Source of the DNA: CAYMSO01 sp964393185
GTDB taxonomy: Bacteria; Patescibacteriota; Dojkabacteria; J137
Direction: 5' to 3'
Length of the DNA stretch: 64,000 nucleotides
Assembly (NCBI GenBank): GCA_964393185.1
Contig: CAYMSO010000003.1
Location: 1 to 64,000, forward strand
This document shows, in pieces, positions 36,352 to 44,142 of this stretch. The position numbers were made by a program, and so were the translations under genes. Position 1 is the first letter of the stretch; each line of letters begins with the position of its first letter. The notes beneath the pieces were generated by a model. The model saw only the letters and a program-made list of their open reading frames with translations. It searched no databases and had not been told where the DNA came from.

Positions 36352-37460
36352 TTTTGTGAGCGCAATCTTCTACTTAGATAGAATGAAGTACTTAAAAATA
36401 TTATTAGAATTAATACTAATAACTGCCACGGGAACATAATAAATGACGCATTGCCCATAACCGCAGGTATACGCTGACCTTGTGCGTCTTCGTAGTCAAA
36501 TTGAACCGTGACGTAATACTTACCTATTTTTACGCTCTGCACATTACTTAAATCATAATTAGTTTTATACTCCTTTACTTCAACATCATTCTCTTTAGAT
36601 ACTTTTTCAACAGTTTTTATTAATGATTCAGGATCCCACCTAAAAACAAATTCTCTATTGGTATCTGGCAATACAGCAGCACCTTTTGGGTTCAGTTCAA
36701 AGCTAGCAAGAGCCTCGCTAGTAAGCTTTTTGCCTTTGTGAACAAAAACTGTGCCTCTTGGTATAACATGTGTATTACCTGTATTAGCAAAATCTATTAC
36801 TATATCTACAGGTGGGTTAAAAAAGAAAGAAGTTTTTTTTCCTTTAATATTTCTGGTATAAATATCGTTTATACCAAGTGATTTTTCTACATTACCATTT
36901 ACAGTAAGCAAGATAAGCGGTCCTAGTGATGCATTTAATCCAAATCCTGAGGAATTGCTATCTTCTAAATCAGAAACCACTTCGTATCCCTCTTCATTGT
37001 TCAGAAATACTGCACTATATTTACCCCCTGGTTCTGCATAACTCGGCACAGTTATAGTAAATGTAACAAGTTCCTTTTGATTCGGCTTGTTTAAGATTAT
37101 TTGATCTCTATCAAACGTTATCCAATCAGACATCCTCTGCCCAATCGGAACATCTTCTTTTGCGAGAAATTTTGGCATTCCAGGTAGGTCTCCTTGAGTA
37201 AAATCAGAAGAATTAAGTTTAATTAGTACTTCTTTGTAAGAACCGTCAGATTCAGGTTGGAAATCGTATGTAACAGTAAATGATTTTGTTATGCTATCCC
37301 CTGGATTAACATCTTCTATATTGAAAACTAAAGCATCAATAATTAATCCTCTAAATGACTGAGCTTTTGCTTCCTTGCTGTAAACTATTACAGAAATTAG
37401 AAATGCTAATGCAATAGTAACAATGGTTAATAGAACCAACCGTATATGTATTTGTTTCAT
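36348..37460 (-). CDS. DUF916/WxLIP-like membrane-anchored protein
   Basis: A 370-residue protein with the same layout as the 306-residue relative: signal peptide, two beta-sandwich domains (VNPGDSITKSFTVTYDF; FANTGNTHVIPRGTVFVHKGKKL), C-terminal membrane helix and basic SRRLRSQK tail. It is first in a coupled three-gene set and is preceded by a structured leader. A scaffold or binding role for neighbouring secreted proteins is inferred. Confidence 0.5.
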   Translation of the reverse strand: MKQIHIRLVLLTIVTIALAFLISVIVYSKEAKAQSFRGLIIDALVFNIEDVNPGDSITKSFTVTYDFQPESDGSYKEVLIKLNSSDFTQGDLPGMPKFLAKEDVPIGQRMSDWITFDRDQIILNKPNQKELVTFTITVPSYAEPGGKYSAVFLNNEEGYEVVSDLEDSNSSGFGLNASLGPLILLTVNGNVEKSLGINDIYTRNIKGKKTSFFFNPPVDIVIDFANTGNTHVIPRGTVFVHKGKKLTSEALASFELNPKGAAVLPDTNREFVFRWDPESLIKTVEKVSKENDVEVKEYKTNYDLSNVQSVKIGKYYVTVQFDYEDAQGQRIPAVMGNASFIMFPWQLLVLILIIFLSTSFYLSRRLRSQK

Positions 37461-37629
37461 AAATATATCTTTCTTTAGAATATAATAAAGGAATAGTTAT
37501 TAGCTTTCAACTATTGCGAAGCTAAATGGCTTGCAGGAGAGAGCTTTGTCCTATTGTATTTTACTCTTGTAATTACATAATTTACCGCGGGATGAAGTGG
37601 TCAGTAAATAAACAGCACATTTCTAATTA
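37461..37629 (-). promoter_or_regulatory. Structured leader with H-type pseudoknot potential
   Basis: On the minus strand, TTAGCTT (37525-37519) can pair with AAGCTAA (37506-37500), and the intervening AATAGTT (37515-37509) with AACTATT (37498-37492). The two 7-bp stems interleave as in an H-type pseudoknot, ending 31 nt before the start codon at 37460. No known riboswitch class was matched. No frame is seen in the rest of the leader. Confidence 0.35.
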
Positions 37630-37662
37630 AAAAATACCTTGGACCCAGTCCAAGGTATTTTT
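37630..37662 (-). terminator. Terminator of the 344-residue surface protein gene
   Basis: A perfect 15-bp stem AAAAATACCTTGGAC/GTCCAAGGTATTTTT with a 3-nt loop, A/T runs at the base. It separates this gene from the three-gene unit downstream. Confidence 0.88.
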
Positions 37663-37668
37663 ACTTTT

Positions 37669-38703
37669 TTAAAAATTAGCAGTCACCTGATAAGTAATTG
37701 TTTGAGTATAGTTACCAGTTGGTGTTGCGGGTGCAACTGTTAATCCATGCATAACCAAAGTTACATCCGATGCGTCAGTTCCAGCAACATAGTTAACTGC
37801 GCTTGCGGAGGAAACAAAGTTGTTTGGTGTTGTTGGTATAGGTGATGTATCTGTTTGGTATGTATAAGACGCAGTGTTATTCTCAGTCACACCTGTTCCT
37901 GCAGTAATATTAGCCAAACCATATTCTTCGGTTCCAGTTCCAAATGTACCATTGTCGTCTACATTAGTCATGTTGTAGGTACCATTTGTAAGTGCTCCAT
38001 TACTATCGATAGTTGCTTGGAACCCAGTCGCGGAATTTGTGCCTATAGCCAAAGAGTAACCACATTCACCTGCACCATCATCTGTTGAATCTAGATCTAC
38101 AGGAGTAGTAGTATCCACATTTCCTAAATCGCAAACATTCGTATCTGCAGAATCAGCCAAATTTCTTATATTAAAGGAAAGTGTTGGAGCTACTGTGGCT
38201 GTAACCGTAACATCATTATTATCTCCAAAATGTATTAAAGCAATACCAAAATCACCAGTAGATGATACTATTGTTACCCCATAAGATGCAGCTGTTGCTA
38301 CAGATGGAAACTTTAAACATAAAGATCTACCTGTAGTGGTCGTAGCATTTGTTGTAGTAAAAGTTGCTCCTGTTGTAGAAAATGAACCAAAAGAACCAGT
38401 TCCTCCAGATGTTGCATCGGCCTGAGTATCTGCGGAAGTGCAGTCAGCTAAAGCAGATGGTAAAGCTGGATTAACTATAAACACATAAGTAGTACCTGAA
38501 TTCTCTACAGCGTTCGATGCTGTGTATGTAAACGTAACATCAGTCGCGGTTGTCAAAGCTATTTCGTTAGGAGTTGCAGTAACTGCTACACCAGCAGCCT
38601 CTATACCCGTAGAAAATAATTCAGTATAACCTACAAGCCCTAACGCCAGTACAGGTACAATCGCCACTGCAGTTATTAATTTATTAAATTTTCTTAATTG
38701 CAT
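37669..38703 (-). CDS. Secreted surface protein with WxL-like C-terminus
   Basis: A 344-residue secreted protein with a signal peptide and an unusually Thr/Ala-rich, low-complexity composition (repeated TTTNATTTT). The C-terminal domain includes CDLGNVDTTTPVDLDS and ends TPTGNYTQTITYQVTANF, matching the ending of the 410-residue protein. Thr-rich stretches suggest glycosylation or a stalk. It is a single-gene unit, abundant-looking (own terminator, own structured leader), and may be a major surface protein. The comparison to WxL is by shape only. Confidence 0.55.
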   Translation of the reverse strand: MQLRKFNKLITAVAIVPVLALGLVGYTELFSTGIEAAGVAVTATPNEIALTTATDVTFTYTASNAVENSGTTYVFIVNPALPSALADCTSADTQADATSGGTGSFGSFSTTGATFTTTNATTTTGRSLCLKFPSVATAASYGVTIVSSTGDFGIALIHFGDNNDVTVTATVAPTLSFNIRNLADSADTNVCDLGNVDTTTPVDLDSTDDGAGECGYSLAIGTNSATGFQATIDSNGALTNGTYNMTNVDDNGTFGTGTEEYGLANITAGTGVTENNTASYTYQTDTSPIPTTPNNFVSSASAVNYVAGTDASDVTLVMHGLTVAPATPTGNYTQTITYQVTANF

Positions 38704-39091
38704 GATCGTAATTATAAATTTTTATATAGAAACAAATAATTCAAAGCTTTAAATTATTTCCCATTTTGATCGCCGGGATAGCTTTTATGATTTGTAGACA
38801 ACAGCTGATTATCTACCCAGAGTCATTAAGAGAATACCTTACATATATTTGATCGTAACAGCTAAATAATAAAATTTTTAGCATTGCCAAAAGGGACACA
38901 ATATCCCTAACATAGCTAATCATTTTTCCAACTTTATGTCAAATTTCAGTAACAAAAATCTTTACAAAATCTTGAATAAATCTTTTTATGGCTGATTTCT
39001 AAGTACTATAAATATTTTTAAAGTTTTAGCTAAGTTAAACGAAGCTTTGTTTTTATTTACGACAGAGGTTATCGAAGCATTGTTAACAGAT
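38704..39091. other. Intergenic region between divergent surface protein and nrdA
   Basis: No frame seen. On the minus strand the leader of the 344-residue gene has hairpins: GTAGA/TCTAC, GGGTAG with CTATCCC as an alternative pairing, and AAATAATT/AATTATTT near the start codon. A TTGACA occurs on the minus strand in this region but has no convincing -10 at 17 bp. Confidence 0.4.
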
Positions 39092-39142
39092 TTGACATAA
39101 CAACATCTTGTGTTTAGTATATTTTAAAACACAAGATGTTGT
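39092..39142 (+). promoter_or_regulatory. nrdA promoter with paired NrdR-like boxes
   Basis: TTGACA (39092-39097), 17 bp, TAGTAT (39115-39120). Box 1 ACAACATCTTGT (39100-39111) lies in the spacer. Box 2 ACAAGATGTTGT (39131-39142), its exact reverse complement, covers the start. Their start-to-start distance is 31 bp, the three-turn spacing known for NrdR box pairs. Confidence 0.75.
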
Positions 39143-39223
39143 GGTCTTGATTGAAAGATAAAATACCGGGGCACACCTGTCAGGTAGTTTTTTGTTCCAA
39201 ATTTTATTTATTTATTTTTTACA

Positions 39224-42118
39224 ATGAAAACTTACGCGACAATAGAAAGCCTCAAAAGCATTGAAGCATTGTTACCTTTCAACGAAGATGTATTTAATAA
39301 ATTTATACTTAATCACTGTGAAAGCTTTCCAAATGCCGAGCAAATGGCAAAGCTAATTACTCAGGAAGTTAAATTAACAGTTTTTTCTGGGATTAGCCTT
39401 GATGATCTTATTGAATCTGCGATATTAGTAGCAACTCAAAACATTCAAAACGATATAAATTTTGATTCTGTGGCTGCAAGATTACAAATCAGCAAAATAT
39501 ACAAGTACGCTTTAAAAAACTTTAAACAGTACGATGATTTCGCAATATTATACAAAGATAGCTTTAAGGAATACATTAAGTATGGTATTGAGCAGAAGCT
39601 ATTGAATACTAGAATGGGAGAAGGCTTTGATATGGATGAGTTAGCATCTGCACTTGTAAGTGATAGAGACGATATCTACAAGTATATAGGTATCAGTACC
39701 GCTCTGAAGAGATATTTAAAACTTGACTGGGACCAAAACCCGCTAGAAACACCACAATTTATGTGGATGAGAATAGCCATGTGGATGGCAATTGAAGAAA
39801 AAGACAGAGAAGAAAAAGCAATAATGTTTTATAAAAAGTTATCAAAGCTAGAATATATTCCAGGGGGATCAACAAATATTGGTGCTGGAACAAATTATCC
39901 TGTACTTAGTAACTGTTATTTAATAGATACAGAAGACGATATACATTCGATATTTGATAATGTAAAGCATGTTGCATTGATATCTAAAGCTACAGGAGGC
40001 ATTGGCATATCTGTTACCAAGCTAAGAGCTGCAGGTTCCCCTGTTAGATCTAACAATACTTTTTCTACGGGTCCTATACCATTTATCAAGGTAATGGATG
40101 CTGCTCTAAAATCGGTATCTCGAGCCGGGAAAAAAGCAGGTGCCATGTGTGTTTATATGGAAAATTGGCATTTAGATTTTCCTGACTTTTTGGATTTGCG
40201 ACAAAATGCCGGTGATGATTACAGGAGAGTTAGAACAGCAGATACAGCAGTTTATATATCTGACGAGTTCATGAAAAGAGTAATTAACAACGAAACATGG
40301 TACATGTTTGATCCCTTAGAAACACCAGACTTACCCGAACTTTATGGATACGAATTTAGCAAAAAATATGCTGAATACTGTGAAAAGGCCGAACAAGGCC
40401 AAATTAAACTATTCAAAAAAGTGCCTGCACGAGAACAGATGAAAAGAATCATGGCTTCAATGCTTGGTACTTCGCATCCCTGGCTTACTTGGAAAGATAA
40501 TATCAATCTTAGAGCACTAAATAATAATAGTGGAACAATCCATTGTTCTAATTTGTGCACAGAAATCTGTCTTCCACAAGATAGAGATAATATTGCTGTG
40601 TGCAATCTAGCATACATTAACTTAACAAATCACGTTATAGCCAAAGAAACAACCGATGTCCTAAACAAAAAAGCTGAGATTGACTGGGACCGACTAGAAG
40701 AAACGGTAAGAGTTTCTATAAGACACTTAGATAACCTTATAGATGTAAATCATTTAACCGTAGAAGAAGCCAAAAAATCTGATCAGGAAAACCGTGCTGT
40801 TGGCTTAGGTATGTCGGGTTATGCAGAAACATTGGAATTATTTGGATATGCTTACGATTCATTAGAAGCCTATGAACTTATGGACAGAGTAATGGAATTT
40901 ATTACTTACCATGCAATCGATGAAAGCTGTAACTTGGCTGAAGAAAGAGGTGCTTACAAAAATTTTCCAGGATCTATGTGGTCAAAAGGATTTGTGCCTT
41001 TTGATACAATAGAAAAAGTTGCTTTAGATAGATTAGGCAAGCCTTTTACCGAATCTAATGTAAAAAGTCAGGTCAAGGATACTTTAGAAAAAGTAAGAGA
41101 GAGAATACAAAACGGGATGAAGAATTCTTCATCGGAAGAAAGTAAAGAACTGTTTGCAATTTTTGAGCAGCTTACAGGATTAATCAATCAAAATGCGCAA
41201 TCTAGAGAAGCAGTCAGCGAAACTGAAGAGGAGCTTACCAAGGTTGGTCGAGGAATTGAATTAAGGCAAAATAGGAGCATGACCATGAATTGGGATAAAC
41301 TCCGAGAAAGAGTAAAGAAAGGAATAAGAAATGCAACAACAATGGCGATAGCTCCAAATGCGTCAACTGGACTTGTGTTAGGAACAACACCAGGAATCGA
41401 CGTGCGATTTTCACAAATATTTAGTAGAGCAACAAGCACAGGTAAATTTTTGGATATTAACCCTAACTTGGTTAGAGACTTGCAAAAACTGGGTATTTGG
41501 GAAGAAGTAAAAGACCAGCTAATAGAATCTTATGGGGATGTAGAGCTAATCGATAAAATTCCTGACCAATTAAAAAGAATTTATAAAACTTCTTTTCAAG
41601 TATCGCCATATGCAACAATAGAAGTTGCTTCTAGAGCGCAGAAGTGGATTGATCAGGCTATGAGTAGAAATATGTATCTGGAAACAAGAGATGTAAACGA
41701 ATTGGTCGATATTTACGTCGAAGCATGGAGGCGTGGGATAAAAACTACATATTACCTACATACTAAACCAAGACATACAGCCGAGCAAAGCACTATCAAA
41801 GTGAATAAAGCCAAAAAAATTAATAAATCAGGATTTGCATCTGTAGTACAAAGAACCACTCAGCCATCTCTAGATGGACAATTAGAAAGGAGAGGTTTTG
41901 GCTTTGCAGTGACAGGGGTAGCTACCCCAGCATCTACTAATTCACAGGAGGGGGATACTACGCAAACAAATGCTGGCAGTGGCAGTGTAGGTTTTGCCAA
42001 TATTCAAGATCCGAAAATAGAAAATAAGCTAAACTTTAAGCCTGCCAAAGAACTACCACCGGGCTTCGCGTGCCCTATAGATCCTGCGGAACGTGCTCAG
42101 TGTGAAGCTTGTCAGTAG
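39224..42118 (+). CDS. nrdA: Class I ribonucleotide reductase alpha subunit
   Basis: A 964-residue large subunit that reduces ribonucleotides. Active-site landmarks are present: LSNCYLID (first redox Cys), SNLCTEICLP (Asn, thiyl-radical Cys, Glu), AVCNLAY (partner Cys) and a C-terminal CPIDPAERAQCEACQ tail with the shuttle CxxC. The N-terminus does not show a clear ATP-cone (no VVKRDG), so allosteric activity control may differ. A charged coiled-coil insertion lies around residues 620-690. nrdB follows after 68 bp. In the leader, ACCT-GTC-AGGT then TTTTTT (39175-39192) could be a weak attenuator. Confidence 0.95.
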   Translation: MKTYATIESLKSIEALLPFNEDVFNKFILNHCESFPNAEQMAKLITQEVKLTVFSGISLDDLIESAILVATQNIQNDINFDSVAARLQISKIYKYALKNFKQYDDFAILYKDSFKEYIKYGIEQKLLNTRMGEGFDMDELASALVSDRDDIYKYIGISTALKRYLKLDWDQNPLETPQFMWMRIAMWMAIEEKDREEKAIMFYKKLSKLEYIPGGSTNIGAGTNYPVLSNCYLIDTEDDIHSIFDNVKHVALISKATGGIGISVTKLRAAGSPVRSNNTFSTGPIPFIKVMDAALKSVSRAGKKAGAMCVYMENWHLDFPDFLDLRQNAGDDYRRVRTADTAVYISDEFMKRVINNETWYMFDPLETPDLPELYGYEFSKKYAEYCEKAEQGQIKLFKKVPAREQMKRIMASMLGTSHPWLTWKDNINLRALNNNSGTIHCSNLCTEICLPQDRDNIAVCNLAYINLTNHVIAKETTDVLNKKAEIDWDRLEETVRVSIRHLDNLIDVNHLTVEEAKKSDQENRAVGLGMSGYAETLELFGYAYDSLEAYELMDRVMEFITYHAIDESCNLAEERGAYKNFPGSMWSKGFVPFDTIEKVALDRLGKPFTESNVKSQVKDTLEKVRERIQNGMKNSSSEESKELFAIFEQLTGLINQNAQSREAVSETEEELTKVGRGIELRQNRSMTMNWDKLRERVKKGIRNATTMAIAPNASTGLVLGTTPGIDVRFSQIFSRATSTGKFLDINPNLVRDLQKLGIWEEVKDQLIESYGDVELIDKIPDQLKRIYKTSFQVSPYATIEVASRAQKWIDQAMSRNMYLETRDVNELVDIYVEAWRRGIKTTYYLHTKPRHTAEQSTIKVNKAKKINKSGFASVVQRTTQPSLDGQLERRGFGFAVTGVATPASTNSQEGDTTQTNAGSGSVGFANIQDPKIENKLNFKPAKELPPGFACPIDPAERAQCEACQ

Positions 42119-42186
42119 GTTTTGAATTGGCGGAGCACAATTAGTGCTATGCTAAAATTTTTACAATTATTGTTAACTATCAATTT

Positions 42187-43176
42187 ATGATATTAAAAAA
42201 AAGAATTAAAGGAGATGAGCTACAGCTACAAGATATTAAATATCCGTGGGCAGTAGAATTACTAGATCAGGCAGTTGCAAATACATGGTTTCCACACGAA
42301 ATTCCCATGGCTGAAGATTTACAAGATTGGAAGAGAATGAATGAAGAAGAAAAAAACGCTGTTATTATGTATATAGGCTTTTCCAATCCCATGGAGTATG
42401 AAGTCAATGATTCAATAATGAACGGCATGATGCCATTCATATCTGCGCCTGAAGTGTTAATGTATTTAGTAAGACAGATGTGGGAAGAAGTAAACCATTC
42501 GCTTACTTTCGACTATATAATAAATACTTTAGAAATAGATAGAAGCAAGGCCTTTGGCACGCATATTAATACACCAGAAGTTGCAGCAAAAGAAGCTTTT
42601 CTAGTTAATTCAATTGAGCAAATGTCTAGTGGAAAAATAGATGTAGAAACTATAGAAGGAAAAAGAGATTTCGTGAGAAACATAGTCAAAACTAATATAG
42701 TTACTGAAGGAATCTGGTTCTATAGCGGATTTATGTTTGCACTAAGCTTTAGACAAAGAAATTTGATGAGAAATTTAGGAAGTTTAACAGACTGGATTGC
42801 TAGAGACGAGGCACTACATTTAAAAGTAGGGATTAACTTGGTATTAACGATTCTGGAAGAATATCCCGACATAGTTACTACAGAATTCGCTGAGGAAATT
42901 AAAAATACAATATTACAGGCTGTAGATTTAGAGATGTCTTACAATAAAGCTCTTATTCCAAACGGAATTCTTGGAATGAATACAGAATTTATTAATCAAT
43001 ATGTAAAGTATGTTGCAGATAGAAGATTGGAAGAATTAGGATTTGAATCCCACTTTCGGGTAGCGAATCCTGCAAAATGGATGACAACTGCCAATGATAC
43101 ATACCAGCTAGTTAACTTTTTCGAGGCACAAAATACATCCTACGAGGTAAATGCCGGCGGAAAAAGATCAGAATAG
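42187..43176 (+). CDS. nrdB: Class I ribonucleotide reductase beta subunit, class Ic-like
   Basis: A 329-residue R2 protein. The six metal ligands can be placed at E70, E101, H104, E174, E208 and H211, with spacings 31, 3, 70, 34 and 3. The 31, 3, 34 and 3 steps match E. coli D84, E115, H118, E204, E238, H241. The radical Tyr122 position is F108 (WEEVNHSLTFDY) and the first ligand is Glu. Phe plus Glu is the signature of Chlamydia-type class Ic, which uses a Mn/Fe cofactor in place of a tyrosyl radical. The partner is the upstream NrdA. Confidence 0.92.
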   Translation: MILKKRIKGDELQLQDIKYPWAVELLDQAVANTWFPHEIPMAEDLQDWKRMNEEEKNAVIMYIGFSNPMEYEVNDSIMNGMMPFISAPEVLMYLVRQMWEEVNHSLTFDYIINTLEIDRSKAFGTHINTPEVAAKEAFLVNSIEQMSSGKIDVETIEGKRDFVRNIVKTNIVTEGIWFYSGFMFALSFRQRNLMRNLGSLTDWIARDEALHLKVGINLVLTILEEYPDIVTTEFAEEIKNTILQAVDLEMSYNKALIPNGILGMNTEFINQYVKYVADRRLEELGFESHFRVANPAKWMTTANDTYQLVNFFEAQNTSYEVNAGGKRSE

Positions 43177-43182
43177 TAACTC

Positions 43183-43212
43183 ATGCCGACTCCGCCATAG
43201 CGGAGTCGGCAT
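43183..43212. terminator. GC-rich hairpin after nrdB
   Basis: A perfect 13-bp stem ATGCCGACTCCGC/GCGGAGTCGGCAT with a 4-nt loop. There is no T-tract after it, so termination is inferred from its position. Confidence 0.55.
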
Positions 43213-43247
43213 TGACTATTAAACAATTAAGAGTCATAATCTTATCG

Positions 43248-43964
43248 ATGAGCGACATAGGACTACAGCAAAAAGCAAATCCCGGAAGAGAACTAATTGT
43301 AGATGTAGACGGTACCAAGTATGTTCGCTATCCAATCAAAACTAAACTAGTTCTGTTCGAAGATAATTTAAGCGATTTTATTCGTGAGTACACGGAAGAT
43401 TATCAAGAAGGGGATATTTTCTGTATTGCTTCCAAAATAGTCAGCATAACAAAAGGATTTTATATTCACGAGAAAGATCTAAAAGTTGGATGGTTAGCAA
43501 AATTTCTGGTTAAATTTGTAAAAAAATGGCCGAACGATAAAGGTTTCGCGATTCCCCAAAAGATCCAATGGTCAATGGATATAGCTGGCAAACCAAGATT
43601 TATATTTGCAGTTTTTGCTGGCGCATTTATGAAATTGCTAGGTAAACCAGGCTATTTTTATAGACTAGTAGGACATAATATAAGATCCATAGATGGATTT
43701 ATACCCGAGGAGTATCCAGAAGGATTAAAACAATATGGGTTTATTGCACCAGATAATTGCGACATGGAAGCCGATTTAATAGAAAAAGAATTTGGCTATA
43801 AAACAGCAATATTAGATGGAAATAATGTCGAAAATATAATCATGGGTATGAGCAAAGGACTCAAAAAATCTTTATCTTCCGAACATCTTTCTAAAATACT
43901 AAGAGGAAATCCTCAAGGTCAAGATGACGGCACACCTCTACTGTTAGTCAGAAAACTAGACTAA
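43248..43964 (+). CDS. F420-0:gamma-glutamyl ligase-like (CofE family) protein
   Basis: About 238 residues from ATG 43248; an earlier TTG (43212) sits at the edge of a hairpin and is unlikely. The family is seen in PIKTKLVLFEDNLSDF, GDIFCIASKIVSITKG, YRLVGHNIRSIDGF, and the final GTPLLLVRKL. CofE adds glutamate to coenzyme F420, but no F420 pathway gene is in the window and CPR bacteria are not known to make it. A different amide-ligase role is likely. It is bounded by its own terminator. Confidence 0.72.
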   Translation: MSDIGLQQKANPGRELIVDVDGTKYVRYPIKTKLVLFEDNLSDFIREYTEDYQEGDIFCIASKIVSITKGFYIHEKDLKVGWLAKFLVKFVKKWPNDKGFAIPQKIQWSMDIAGKPRFIFAVFAGAFMKLLGKPGYFYRLVGHNIRSIDGFIPEEYPEGLKQYGFIAPDNCDMEADLIEKEFGYKTAILDGNNVENIIMGMSKGLKKSLSSEHLSKILRGNPQGQDDGTPLLLVRKLD

Positions 43965-44076
43965 AGTAAGTACTTTTTTGCATGATTTTTCCCTATTAAT
44001 TATAATTATTGTAAACGAATTTTAAAACTATTGGCTTTAAATTAGTCTTTAAATTAAGATTCTTCCATAACAACAT

Positions 44077-44107
44077 AAAACTATGGACTTTTAATCCATA
44101 GTTTTTT
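44077..44107 (+). terminator. Terminator after the CofE-like gene
   Basis: An 11-bp stem AAAACTATGGA/TCCATAGTTTT with a 7-nt loop; the 3' arm runs into T6. Confidence 0.85.
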
Positions 44108-44142
44108 ATATTTTGATATACTGTTTCAGAAAATAATATTAC

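Noticed and set aside
38940..39090. Second promoter for the surface gene at 38703
   Set aside because: TTGACA is present on the minus strand but no -10 at the right spacing could be placed.
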